Below the pieces are notes generated by a model that was given only the letters and a program-made list of their open reading frames with translations, did no database searches and was not told the origin of the DNA. Both the position numbers and the translations under genes were made by a program. Below are positions 11,051 to 21,839 of a stretch of 64,000 bases of DNA, piece by piece. The number at the start of each line of letters is the position of its first letter. Position 1 is the first letter of the stretch. Origin of the DNA: Semisulcospira habei (lineage: Eukaryota > Mollusca > Gastropoda > Semisulcospiridae); the NCBI GenBank assembly GCA_036245525.1, contig BTPG01000001.1, forward strand, positions 221,752,774-221,816,773, read 5' to 3'.

Positions 11051-12146
11051 TTAACCCTTTCATCCCTGAGTAAATAAGAAGTCTATATACCCTTCAGCCC
11101 TGACTTTATTTGAGAAATTTCTGTTGAAAATGGGAATGCACTGTAAAATGTTTGTAAATAATACTTTACAACAGATATAACCATAAAGGTATATATGTAC
11201 AGATTTGCCATTGTATGGACTGCCGTTTTATGGATTTGACCACACTGTGTAACATGTGTCGTAATGCCTGGTGCCAAAAATAGTGACAGGTGATAATAAA
11301 CTTGAAAAAAAAAAGTCTTTCGTACATGACAGGTCGCTGGTACTTAACATGCATCACTAAATAGGGCATCTGTTAGTGCGACACATAAGTGTCCATGCAT
11401 TTCCAGCATGCCGATACAACGTAAGGCCCCTACCTTGTCACCAGATGTCATATTTACACATGCCACTGATGCGGTATATCCACGGTCTAGACAACATGTA
11501 ATAAGTGGCATCGAATGATGATCAGTGTTGTGTCTTGTACACGATCGGATGGAAGTACCAGTGTTGTAAAGACTATACATGAACTACACATGTGACAAAT
11601 GTGTGTCGTTGGTGTCCACACAGTCACCTACAGGTGCACCAAAGTGTGGCATCCAAAAAACGGAATATCAATTAGAACCTCCGAATTCAGCATCAGAATC
11701 AAGCTGTAAGTCATTGCCGTTGTCAGTGCCTCAAACGGCGATCACGCCAGCTGACACTGCCAACACGTGGTTATGCTGCCACGCGGTAGAATAGGCACAC
11801 ATGTCCCAATACATCAAAGCCATCTGCTTTTGAAAGCATGTCTCCAAACACAAAATTTTATCACTCCGAATATCTACACATTCACTCGCCATTCCGACCA
11901 TAATTCCCACGCTAGCACCACAAAACTGACCGTATACCACAGACGTACGTGCGCACTGTCAGGCTGTGTACTGAGTGTAAACAAGAAGTGTCAGTGTGAA
12001 GGGCGAGGTCACCACACGCGCAGCGAGGCTTGCGCGTCACCTGGCGTGCGATACGAAACAACTGACACCGCTGTAGCGGTTTGCCGGGCTGAATGGTAAA
12101 CGAGGCCGCCAAACGCTACAGCGGTTTGCCCGGTTCAAAGGGTTAA
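11051..12146. mobile_element. Candidate TTAA-bounded (piggyBac-like) element
   Basis: 1,096 bp between TTAA sites. Both tips read TTAACCCTTT; the inner parts of the tips differ. The minus strand near 11640-11710 encodes an acidic stretch (LQLDSDAEFGGSN) of the kind found at piggyBac transposase N termini. No DDD core was recognised. It could instead be two unrelated ends. Confidence 0.35.
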
Positions 12147-12173
12147 GGGCTGAATGGGTTCACAATTGAAAAA

Positions 12174-12395
12174 ATGTATTTTTCTTTAAAATAAATTTTT
12201 TTAAAAAATACTTACCGATGGTATTACTGATAGGAAGATATACTTAGCCTGTCAATTTCAGCCTCCCAAATTGTTGTGTGTTGCTACACAACCAGGGATG
12301 TAACTCTAGCAAGCAGTTACCTAATCCCCTGAGTGGCCTCCTTATCCTCCGGGTAGCCTCCCTTCCTAATCTCGCGAGAGTCCGTTATTGCCAGT
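12174..12395. repeat. DIRS B 3' inverted terminal repeat
   Basis: Matches 17568-17769 in inverse over about 200 bp, from the tip CTTACCGATGGTATTACTG to CGTTATTGCCAGT. Confidence 0.9.
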
Positions 12396-12444
12396 TCTAT
12401 CTTAGTGGACTGGAGGCAAGCGGGGAAGGTGGGAGGGAAGTTTG

Positions 12445-12545
12445 AGTAATATCATCAGTAAGTATTTTTCGAAAAAATTTATTTTAAAGAAAAATACATT
12501 TATTTCTTCAAAAACGTTACCGATGGTATTACTGATAGGAAGAAT
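12445..12545. repeat. DIRS B internal complementary region
   Basis: The plus strand joins a copy of the element's 3' terminus (GTAAGTATTTTT, ending AAATACAT) directly to a copy of its 5' terminus (TTATTTCTTCAAAAAC, then TTACCGATGG). It is thus the complement of a circle junction, which is the diagnostic DIRS-1 feature thought to template end completion. Confidence 0.88.
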
Positions 12546-12639
12546 TGTGAAAAGGAGGAGGGTGCCGCCCAAAGCTCTGCCTCTGTGTAACTGCTTAGCT
12601 AGGACCCCTGCAGGTGCACACTCCCGACAATTTTAGCCA

Positions 12640-13610
12640 AGTGTTACCTATGGTGCATCCAGCGCCGGGAAGGAGTGTTGCGCTGCAGCAATGTCCCCCA
12701 CTAGGGCCAGGCTTTGTCGCTGGCCTGAGAGGTCTCTATAAGTAGAAATGGGCGAAAGTAGATTCGACCCGCCAGCCCACAGCTGCCACAATGTCCCTCA
12801 TGGCGCAGTTGCGGTCGAACGCGACACTCGTGGAGACAGCTTGGACCTTGTGCGCCCGAATCTGCAGCCTCTTCGCTCACTCTGTCGAGAGGTCTTCGTA
12901 AGCGGATCGTATGACTCCGCGCAGCTAAGCATAGATCGTCTGGGCGGATATATTGTTCCTGCCCGGAGCTAAGGGCAGGAAGAGGCGTGAACGTCCCTGC
13001 CATAAGGCGTTGACTGGCGGAGGTAGATTTTTAACGCCCGGACGAAATCCTGCTGTTGCACATCCCAGGGCGTGTCAGAGCCCCGCAGTGGACGAATAGT
13101 GATCGGTTGAGGGGCGGCTGAGGGGAGCCTGTTTTGGGCTAAAAAGGAAGTACTAGTGAGGAGTTGAACCGAGTCTTCGGCCCGGAGCTGCAGGCAGGAC
13201 GAGTGCACGGAGAGAGCGTGGAGCTCACTCACTCGAGAGGCAGAGGCCAGAGCCAGCAGGAAGCACGTCTTCCGCGTCAATTCGGAGAACCGTGCCAAGG
13301 GCAGAGGTTCAAAACGAGCAGTGTTGAGCCAAGTTAACACCCAAGCGAGGTCCCATCGTGGAAGCAGGGAGTGGGTCACTGGCCGCTTGAGGTCAAAGTG
13401 AGCCATGAGGTCGGCAAGGTCCTTGTAAGACCCTGGATCTGTCCGGCGCAAATGGCGGCAAGTTTCAGCAACCATAGAAAGATATCCCCGGTGATGGGTG
13501 CCAAGTTCTGATCCTCGAAGAGCCACAGGAAGAACTTGGCGAGCTGGGGCATAGTCAAAGCTGTGGGGGAGAGGTGTCGAGTCCCGCACCAAGACTGCAA
13601 AACCCGCCAT
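12640..13610 (-). pseudogene. DIRS B tyrosine recombinase
   Basis: The integrase of the element. Visible parts are VLTWLNTARFEPLPLARFSE, LALASASRVSELHALS (first catalytic Arg), AHKVQAVST (the HxxR box, where Arg is Gln), DIVAAVGWR and STFAHFYL (catalytic Tyr). A stop in the DRDV-like linker near 12969 and a two-base shift right after FYL break the frame. Recombinase activity of this copy is unlikely. Confidence 0.85.
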
Positions 13611-13619
13611 TTTCCCTCA

Positions 13620-14560
13620 TAGACTTTCCTGGTGGAAGGTCATCATGCTGAAGCGATAGCCGCCACCGCCGCATCCGAGAAACCTCGAGTGGTGAGGGCA
13701 TGCCACACAATCGCCAGGCGTGTAAGAGGAGACTCTCCAGGCAAGGGTGAAAAAGATCCTGCTGTGGCTGCTTCAGCATCGTGCGTGGCTTGGGAAGCTG
13801 CAGAGGGGGATCTGTGGCGAGACAGAGATCTGTGGTCCAGCTCTTGGTCCAAGAGAACTGGGCTACCAGGAACAGTACTGCGCTGCAGCCTCTGAGCTTG
13901 AGGAGAATCTTGGGCACCAGCACAGAGGGAGGGTACGCGTATGCCAGGAGACTCTCCCAGGGAATGGAGAGAGCGTCCACCGCCCACGCGAGGGCGTCTG
14001 GAACGGGAGAGACGAAGAGGGGCAGTTGTGTGTTCCACCTCATCGCGAACAGGTTGATCATGGGCGTCTGCCAGTGCACGCAAATCATCCAAAAAAGGTC
14101 AGGGCGAAGAGCCCACTCGGTATGGAGGAGCTGGCCCTGACGGGACAGGGAATCCGCTAGCACATTCAGCCGTCCCGGGATGTGACGCGCCCGCAGCGAG
14201 ATGCCCCGATCCCGGCACCACACTAGTAGCTGGAACAGAAGGATGCACAGAGAAGGAGAACGCGTCCCCCCCTGTTTCTGAATATATGCCATAACCGTCA
14301 TGTTGTCAGAGAGGACCAAGATCTCCTGGTGTGTTACGCGCGCCTTCCAGGCGATGAGGGCTAGCCAAACTGCCTTCAACTCCAACCAGTTGATGTGCTT
14401 GCCCACTAGATCCAGCGGCCAAAGGCCCGCTGTCTCGCTGAAGTCCGAGAGCAGGTGAGCGCCCCAACCGGAAAGACTGGCGTCCTAGCAGATCGACAGG
14501 TAGAGTAGCGGGGATGCTAGGGAAACTCCCGACGCTAACCAAGAGGGGTCTGTCCACCGG
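13620..14560 (-). pseudogene. DIRS B RNase H domain and connector
   Basis: RNase H of the DIRS/Pat type: GAHLLSDF region, then INWLELKAVWLALIAWKAR, VLSDNMTVMAYIQKQGG and ARHIPGRLNVLADSLSRQGQ. The following connector (DLFAMRWN, WAVDALSIPWE, AYAYPPSVLVPKIL) links it to YR and is shared with elements C and E. It degrades the RNA strand during reverse transcription. Confidence 0.88.
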
Positions 14561-15500
14561 AGGAGATGTGGCCGAACCAGCGGAGACACGTGGATGTCCA
14601 AATCCCCTGAAGACGGATGCCAGAGGAGGAGATGTAGTTCAATCGGCCGCGAGTAGAGCCGGCCGAGTGGAAGCAAGTCCGCCGCTGCACTCATGAGACC
14701 TAACAAACTGTAACAACATCCGCGCCAGGGCCAAAGCTGCCAACTTCTCGATACGTGCCTGGGGAAGGCGTACTGAGTTAAGTCAGTCCGAAAATCCATA
14801 CCAAGGTGGATAAATCTCGGGACGGCGAGAGGTCCGACTTGCCGAAGTTGACCAGGAAACCGAGTTGGTGAAGAAGGGAGAGCAGCGCATCCCTGTTGGC
14901 GGACAAGCGGGTCTCGTCCGGATTCCAGAGGAGCAGGTCATCGAGGTAGTTGGTGGTTGGACTGAGAGATGACCGCTATGAGACCGAAGGGCATGGCTCG
15001 GAACTGATAAACCACCCCGCAGAAGGCGAAGCGTAAGTAATGGCGAGCCGAAGGGTGCATAGGCACATGAAGGTAGGCATCGGCGAGATCCAGACTGCTA
15101 AATCCATGGGCTGGACAGCGGCTCGGAGGGCTCTGGCTGTTTCCATACGGAAAGAAGGGGCAGCAAGAAACTTGTTTAAAGCTGAGAGATCGATCACCGG
15201 GCGCCAACTTCCGTCCGAATTCAGGACAACGAAGAGACGGCTGTAGATAGCTGGAGAGTCATGTCGTAGTACGACCTCCATGGCGGATTTGTGAAGCAAC
15301 GCTGCCACCTCGCCCTGCAATGCCTCCGCGTTGACCCGATCGCTCTGCATCCGAGTCCAAAGCGGGGAGCGCCGAAGAGGTGGAGGGTGTTAAAAAGTGA
15401 GTTGGAGACCCGCCGAGATGGTAGAGAGGAAAGGGTCATCCGGCAACAGCGATCGCCAAGCGTCGCTGTGCTGGGAGAGCCGCCCGCCGACCGGTGACCC
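14485..15500 (-). pseudogene. DIRS B reverse transcriptase
   Basis: It encodes VVLRHDSPAIYSRLFVVLNS, RPVIDLSALNKFL, then (after a frameshift) SLDLADAYLHVPMHP and VYQFRAMPFGL. The catalytic NYLDDLLLWNPDE motif near 14936-14955 is intact. The thumb region follows with VRPHLLRW. At least two frameshifts are present. Confidence 0.88.
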
Positions 15501-15537
15501 AAGAGAAGTCAGCGGGGGCAATGCGGGAGGGGAGTCA

Positions 15538-17315
15538 TCAGGCCCTCTCCCGCCCAGGCCGCCGTCCGCAACCAGGCCAGGTGGAGGCTGGGGCGGCGCG
15601 GGAGCGGCCAAAATGGGGGGAATGGGCGGGGCCAAGAGGCACACTGGAAAATGGGCGTGAGGTGGGTCTGAAGGACCGCAGGGCGTGACCCACGGCCTTG
15701 CGGGCCGCACGAAAGCGAGAGAAGGTCGGGCGAGACATGGGCCAGATGTCCATGTGGGTCTCCTTAATGGCCTGCCAGGTGGAGCCAAACAGCAAGGGAC
15801 CGCCGATGGGAGCCTGGCGTAGCTGAGACTTGTCCAAAGAAGTCAACCCCGAAACAAGCAGCAAGCACCGCATCCCGCCGGATTAAATCACAGTTGATTG
15901 CGGCAGCCATCACGTTGGTAGAGGTGTTTTAAGACGCCTGGTTAGCCACAACCACCAGAGAATGCACCTCGTGCAGCGGAGCGGTAGACTGAGGGTCCCC
16001 AATTGTCCTCGAGAGCTCTGACAATCGCCTGGGTCAAGAGGTCCAAGAAACCCGAGGTGGACAGTGCATTGCGGATCAGGATAGCCGTCTTGTCAACACC
16101 CTGAGAAACCTGGGAAAAGGCGGTGCGGCGACCACCCGCTTGAAAATCCGCAGCGGCATCCAGCGAAGGTAAAGGGCACAAAAACGCCGGAGAGTGACCC
16201 GCGTACCAGCTCTGGTGAAAACAGATGTCGATGCCCTCAGGCCACCTGACATCGGAAAAGAAAACAAGGTCCGTTGAGTTTCCAAGGGGCAACTGCGCCA
16301 AAAATGCGTCTGCTACATCCCTGAAGCCTGGTAGTTGCAGGAGGGATTTGAGATGCTTAGGCTGAAGGGTAGCATCCACAGAAGCCGAAGCCTTTCTCTT
16401 CAGAGTAGGGTCAGGCGGACAAACCTCTGGTGGAAGAAAAGAAAAATGAGACCCGTGGCCTCCTCAAGCGACCGCCGCGTCTCGATGCCTGGAGCGAAGC
16501 GGGAAAAAGACACCGAACAGCTGTGCTGAGAATCCGCAGTGACGCGGAAAGCGCCAAAGGTGGAGGCAGAATCCTCAGGATGGAGGCTAAGAACTTCGTC
16601 TTCGACAGCCGCTCCAAGTGCCTGGGTGAACAGGGTCCGTGGAGTGGGCGACCATCACGCGGTGCATGACTGTCCGTTCCTCGGTGAAGGACCAGAGGAA
16701 CAGGACCGAAACATGAGCGAGGAGAAGAGCGCCGAAGGATGGGAGAGGAGCGCTGGCGCCAATGTCGCCGAGAGCTCCTACTGCTAACAGAAGAAGAAGA
16801 AGGAGAAGGAGAAGACTGCGCCTCACAGGGGAGGGACTGCGCTGTCGGCTCACATGAAGAAGTGGTCGGCGGTGAGAACCGTAGTGAGAAGAAAACCGGG
16901 AACAGGACTGTCCCCGGCCCGTTATGTGATCACGTCGGCTGAGACGCGGAGGGGAAGGCCGCTCGGCGTGAAGCAGATCCACCCGTCCAGAAGAGGAGCG
17001 CCACGAACAACATAAGACCGAAGAAGCGCGAGGATCACGGCTATCATTGGTCCGTGCGCGCGTACAACCCCGAATTTGAATGTCCCGGGGAGGGGGAGTC
17101 CCAGATGAATCTATCCGACCGGAGTGGCGAGATTGTCGCCGAGAGGACTTACCGTATGTTAGACAGGTGCACGGAGACCGGCTCCTAGCCGGGGCGCAAG
17201 GAGACATTAGAAGCCCCGAAGCGCTGTGCAAAGAGTCGTGAGGGGACGACCGATGGCGACGCGACAGTTCAAAAGTACATGGGGGCAAGGCCACACCTGG
17301 CTGGTCAGGAACCAA
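15538..17315 (-). pseudogene. DIRS B gag-like ORF1
   Basis: The core at 16379-15942 has LLQLPGFRDVADAFLAQLP, DICFHQSWYAGHSPAF and LIRNALSTSGFLDLLTQAI. The tail at 15873-15538 has RQAPIGGPLLFGSTWQA. Upstream coding to about 17315 is Arg/Ser-rich with a Leu run encoded by a GAA-rich repeat near 16785-16820. These parts lie in different frames. The role as a capsid or nucleoprotein is inferred from position. Confidence 0.65.
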
Positions 17316-17567
17316 AAATAAAAGAATCGCTCATAGACCAGAGGCCACGGCACCGAGCACACAACTGTTGCAACCAACAGTCAAAGTTGAAATTAACGGC
17401 AAAACACCGCAATTCCACAGAAATTGCCACAATCGCCAGGCGAGGCAATGTCCGAGGCCTTACCTGGCCATGTCGAGCCTATCGAAACCAAAGGACAAAC
17501 GATAGAGATGAAGAAAACTTGGAGACTGATGACGAGTAAACCACACAAGATGGAAGCTAAGCATAAA

Positions 17568-17769
17568 ACTGGCAATAACGGACTCTCGCGAGATTAAGAA
17601 GGGAGGCTACCCGGAGGATAAGGAGGCCACTCAGGAGATTAGGTAACTGCTTGCTAGAGTTACGTCCCTGGTTGTGTAGCAACACACAACAATTTTGGAG
17701 GCTGAAATTGACAGGCTAAGTATAGCTGCCTATCAGTAATACCATCGGTAAGGTTTTTGAAGAAATAAA
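17568..17769. repeat. DIRS B 5' inverted terminal repeat
   Basis: Inverted match to 12174-12395. It starts at ACTGGCAATAACGG and ends outward at CATCGGTAAGG and GAAGAAATAAA. Confidence 0.9.
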
Positions 17770-17860
17770 ACAACTTTCACTAATGGTCAGCCCATTTCTG
17801 GTTGTAGCGTGTTAGGGCTGCAGAATGAATTCACAATGTAACATCTGATACTGGACATAC

Positions 17861-17978
17861 CTTGTACCAGTTGCGATCATACTGTGTGGCCAGGTTGTAG
17901 TACTCCAAAATCTGAGGAATGGAGCTCTCATTGATGCCCTTCAGCTCCTCCTCCCACTGGCCCAGGCGCAGGTAGCAT
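17861..17978 (-). CDS. MTOR: MTOR exon (FAT)
   Basis: 118 bp, encoding CYLRLGQWEEELKGINESSI, then the LEYYNLATQYDRNWYK helix. The acceptor is TTTTTAG and the donor is TACAAG|GTATGT. The 5' end of DIRS element B lies about 90 bp into the downstream intron. Confidence 0.96.
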
Positions 17979-18035
17979 CTAAAAACACAAAGCATGCGTG
18001 GAATGCACTAGAGAGTTAACATTTCAGCCACAGCC

Positions 18036-18142
18036 CAGTAAGCAAAGGTCCTTGGGCCCACGATGGCTGCAGTGAGCCCATGCACAACCGTGCGCAGGCC
18101 CAATGTGGCCGCCATGGGCCCTAGTACATTTTGCTACTGGAG
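18036..18142. repeat. CCAGTA-tipped palindrome (family P7)
   Basis: Tips CCAGTAAGCAAAGGTC and its approximate inverse, with a GGGCCC-rich palindromic core (GGGCCCACGATGGCTGCAGT). A closely related copy lies at 55258-55370. Confidence 0.7.
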
Positions 18143-18366
18143 AGGGGCTCATAAAAATACACACACACAAAAAAACACCACCCCATCCTTCTTTCTCCAA
18201 GTGTTCCTCTCCCTTATCTTGCTATGAACTGAGATCGCTTTATCTTCTGAAGACATTCCTCAGGCCTCTATGATCTGCAAAATCTTGATCTCTGGTGACT
18301 GGTGCACCAAATGTGCTCTACAGTTAATACAAAATCTAAACCTAGCCCACTCCCCTCTTTGCTTAC

Positions 18367-18500
18367 CTTGCCATGAGCTGAGACAGCTCTTTTTTCTGCT
18401 GGCTGTCCTCAGGCCCCATGATCTGCAACGCCTTGGTCTGCAGTGACTGGCGCACAAAGTGTTGCAGCTGCTGGTGGGTGTCAAATGCCTCCGCCTGAGC
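18367..18500 (-). CDS. MTOR: MTOR exon (FAT)
   Basis: 134 bp, encoding AFDTHQQLQHFVRQSLQ and KKELSQLMAR, matching the mTOR HxLQHFVQ and ELHKLMAR helices. The acceptor is TTACAG and the donor is GCAAG|GTAAGC. Confidence 0.95.
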
Positions 18501-18790
18501 CTGTAATAACGGCATCTACTCAATGTGCCATCGTCAGTAAAACTATCACTTCACACTCTTTGGGCATGTAGCTACTGTAAACAGTACTGGTGGATGCATG
18601 CAAAAGGGGGGAGGGGGTGGTTACCTCATTTAGCACTGAAAACAGAAGATTGACAGATCATGATAGATTTATAATAGTGCCTGAATGCTCCTCCACCTAC
18701 AAAGTGGTCCAATGAATGAGCCAATAGCAATGACGCTATAACTTGACTCTTTCAGCTATAATACACTACCCATTAAAGATAGAGCCTATC

Positions 18791-18871
18791 TGTTCAGGAG
18801 TAATGCCAGATCAGCCTGGTGCCTTAAAAGGCACCAAGCTGATCTAGCACAACCCTTGAACTATCAAGGAC
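18791..18871. repeat. P1 palindrome copy
   Basis: Hairpin with arms GCCAGATCAGCCTGGTGCC and GGCACCAAGCTGATCTAGC and CCTTGAACTATCAAGG at the edge. It is about 150 bp from the exon ending at 19020. Confidence 0.75.
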
Positions 18872-19019
18872 AATTCATCTTCCCCCACAGTGGACATAAG
18901 AAAAAATATAGTAAAGATTGGCAATTATGACTGAAAAGAATCAGAATTTCTAGAACTGTCTCTATAACTGAAAAAGAAACAACAAGCTAGGCGCAGTTGT
19001 AACTTGTCGACTGACAAAC

Positions 19020-19166
19020 CTGACTCGAGACGCGGCTGCGACTGACATGCCACTTGTGCTTGAGGTAGGCATAGGTGATGGCAGGGTGGGTGGTCGGCAT
19101 GGCAACGATGGATTTCTTTGCAGGGTCCATTCCCAGCAGGCTCACCAGAGTCTTGTGGGACAGGGC
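19020..19166 (-). CDS. MTOR: MTOR exon (FAT)
   Basis: 49 codons, encoding ALSHKTLVSLLGMDP and HPAITYAYLKHKWH. The acceptor is CCCTGCAG and the donor is AGTCAG|GTTTGT. Confidence 0.95.
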
Positions 19167-19523
19167 CTGCAGGGGATAAACACAAGGGTCAACATGTTGA
19201 ATTTAGCACTGAGAAAAATATGATATTGACAAAAAGGTGAAGGTTTAACCCCTTGACTGCTGGAACACAAAAAGGATACCCAAAGAGTACAGGTCCTCAT
19301 GAGTCCCCTTGTCTGGAACTCTTGATCTATCCCTCTCGTTGGACTCATTTATGTCTGTGTGTAATCTAGCAGTGAATCTGTGATTACTTCAGTGACATCA
19401 TTTCCAGCCATTGACAATGAGAGGTCAACCCACTTGACCTAATTGCATGAGACATAGATATTCATGATCCCCCGATGGGACAGTGTCAGAGACTACTAAG
19501 AGGAGAGAAAGAGGGTTACTTAC

Positions 19524-19649
19524 CAGACGTCCACTCTTGCGACAGAGACTGGCGTACTTGAGCCAGGGATGCATGTCCTCATTGGGTGAGATGACCAGGG
19601 TACGCACCTGCAGGATCCTCTGCCAGTCCTCTACATTTCGCTGACAGCC
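19524..19649 (-). CDS. MTOR: MTOR exon (FAT)
   Basis: 42 codons, encoding GCQRNVEDWQRILQVRTLV, the ISPNEDM motif and WLKYASLCRKSGRL. The acceptor is CTGTCAG and the donor is CGTCTG|GTAAGT. Confidence 0.97.
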
Positions 19650-19712
19650 CTGACAGTTCACAGAAAAAACAGGAGTGAGATTTGAATGAAGATGGAGAGA
19701 ACAGGTGGAACT

Positions 19713-19926
19713 TTAACCCATTTAACCCAAACACCCTAAAACAGGAGAGGGATGGACCATGATAATTCAAGGGTAGTGCCAGATTAGCTTGGTGCCTGAA
19801 GGCGCCAAGCTAATCTGGCACTACCCTTGAATTATCATGGTCCATCCCTCTCCTGCAACTGGCACATAATCCTTAAGTGACACCTCCAAAAGTCAGGAAG
19901 TGTGGCCTTGGGGCTAAATGGATTAA
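19713..19926. repeat. TTAA-bounded palindromic MITE (P1, best copy)
   Basis: 214 bp between TTAA sites, with outer repeats TTAACCCATTTA and TTAATCCATTTA. The centre, 19743-19854, is a 112 nt palindrome with 54 nt arms, a 4 nt loop and a single mismatch. It is the most intact of the P1 copies and must be recent or under conversion. Confidence 0.9.
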
Positions 19927-20118
19927 AAGAGGCAGACTTGTCAGACACGATCTGAAATGACATCATAGGTCATAAAGAGAGTTAAATTTTGTGTCACTCC
20001 CACAAAAGTGAAGGCCCATTGTGCCCATAATTGGATGGGTGGAATTGACTATGGGTGATGTCACAGCTTTTTCTTTTTTTCACAGTAAACAGATGAGATC
20101 ATGAATACACACTGACCA

Positions 20119-20207
20119 ACCATCTGGCTGTCAGTAGTGCTTTTTGTTGAGGTAATTCCTGCAGGAATTACCTCTACAAAAAGTGTTACTGACAGCCAAA
20201 GGGTTAA
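20119..20207. repeat. Palindrome family P2 copy
   Basis: Arms GGCTGTCAGTAGTGCTTTTT and its mirror around GGTAATTCCTGCAGGAATTACC. The right edge is AAAGGGTTAA. Confidence 0.8.
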
Positions 20208-20342
20208 CACTTTGGTTATTTGTAGTTAGTTTCGTTGCAATGATTCCTACAGGGATCACAGATAAAAGAATGGATGGGTAAATGCATAAATGGATAAACA
20301 AACAAATCATCCGAACCAACTAACAAACAATACACCACTTAC

Positions 20343-20528
20343 CTTGAGTCTTTCCCACCACATGTCCTTGATGGCCTGGCGTCTCTCTGGGACCAGCTTG
20401 TACTGAATGATCTCCTCCAGTTCAGACAGCATCTGAACGTTCACCATCACCGAGTATGCACGGTTGTAGCTCTCTCCCGCCATGGCTGTCAGATCCGTGT
20501 CTACGATGTCACGTGCCTTGTCGATGCA
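20343..20528 (-). CDS. MTOR: MTOR exon (FAT)
   Basis: 62 codons, in phase, encoding [20 protein letters not shown] and [18 protein letters not shown]. This is one of the best conserved FAT segments. The acceptor is ATTTTCAG and the donor is CTCAAG|GTAAGT. Confidence 0.98.
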
Positions 20529-20757
20529 CTGAAAATTACATAAAAGATATAAAATCACAGACAAACACACACTTTTCTGATTAGTTTGCACAGCATTTGA
20601 GATTTCACCATCTCAGAGTGCACACATTTGTACACTCACACGAAGTCAGATGCATATCAACAATGTTAAATGCTGTTTTTATGCATTTTGGGGGGAAATG
20701 GGAGGCATCTGCGTGTCAAATTGTGTTTGTTATGGCTGGAAGCCTTGTGTCAACAAA

Positions 20758-20793
20758 GCGCGCGCGCGTGCGTGCGTGCGTGCGTGCGTAGAC
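20758..20793. repeat. GC/GT simple repeat
   Basis: Short (GC)n and (GTGC)n run. It directly abuts the 3' end of the LINE tail. Confidence 0.8.
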
Positions 20794-20794
20794 A

Positions 20795-21700
20795 TGAGAA
20801 TAATAAGAATAAGAGTACTTTATTATCTCGAAGAGAGAAATTCGCTTGTGGTACATTTATAACAAGTAGTACAAACAAGACAAAGACAAATTCATAATGA
20901 ACAAAGTATACACTACAAACTCTTTACACATAGCTCTTACACATCTCACACATAAACATCTTTTATGCACTGAGCAGCACTTACACATTCACACTCACCT
21001 AGACACAATTATACATAATACTGATTGCATAGGTAAAGGGGGATAGGGGGAGGAGTTAGGTTTGGGTATGCGGGGATGTACCTAAAGATTGCTTAGAGTG
21101 GTGGGTTTAGGGATGAAACTGTTCTGTAGTCTGAGTGTTTTAGCTCTGTGCGTGCAGAGTCTGCGGCCAGAGGGAAGGAGTTCATAGAGGTGGCAAGGAC
21201 ATGGGATCGGTCTGAAGCAATCCACCTACCCTTTCTCACCACACGCCGTTCATACAGGGACTCCACACTTGCTTGCTTACTGCCAATCACCTTGATGCAG
21301 ACGTTTACCATTTGTGCCGGGACCTTCTTGTTCTTCACACTCAGACCTCCATACCAGCACACAGAACCGAAAGTGATGACAGACTCAATGAAAGAGCAGT
21401 AGAAAGTTTGAAGGACAGAGGAGTTCACATTCAGCTTCCTGAGTTGTTGAAGGCAGTAGATGCGTGACTGACATTTCTTGTGTATGAGGATGGTGTTTGC
21501 ATTAAAGGACAATTTATCATCTATAACTGTTCCAAGGTACTTATACTCAGTCACACGCTCAACAGACAACCATCAATGTAAGGAACTGGGACAGGGGCGG
21601 AGTTTCTTCGAAAATCTATCAGTAGTTCCTTGGTCTTACTCACATTTAGGTCTAGGAAATTATCTTTACACCAGACACTAAACCGTATCTCCGGTGTTTC
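20795..21700 (-). mobile_element. 5'-truncated LINE (CR1/Rex-like) RT tail
   Basis: Minus-strand coding gives VTEYKYLGTVIDDKLSFNAN, then QSRIYCLQQLRKLNVNSSVL, FIESVITFGSVCWYGGLSVK and PLAADSARTEL. This is the post-palm end of a non-LTR reverse transcriptase of the CR1/Rex type. The 3' tail includes AATAAGAATAAG near 20808. The upstream RT is missing. Family assignment is from memory of conserved C-terminal motifs. Confidence 0.75.
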
Positions 21701-21839
21701 TGTATGTACAGGCCTGAAACGTTAGGAAATGCTTTGATTGAGATGTATTTCAGAGAGCCTCCTAGTATATTAAAATTAAGTGACTCATTCAAGAGAAAAA
21801 TTGCTGTTTAATAATTAATTTATTTTTGCAAGTTTTGGA

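Larger units (their letters stand above)
12174..17769 (-). mobile_element. DIRS-like element B (complete structure)
   Basis: A 5.6 kb tyrosine-recombinase retrotransposon. In element order it has a 5' ITR (17568-17769), gag-like coding, RT, RNase H, YR, an internal complementary region (about 12445-12545) and a 3' ITR (12174-12395). No target duplication is visible, as expected for YR integration. Coding frames are broken in RT and YR, so it is probably inactive but could be mobilised in trans. Confidence 0.9.

Noticed and set aside
16587..17315. Secreted or membrane protein with Leu run in element B
   Set aside because: The Leu run comes from a GAA-type repeat read in antisense, within the gag-like region. 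There is no other sign of a membrane protein.
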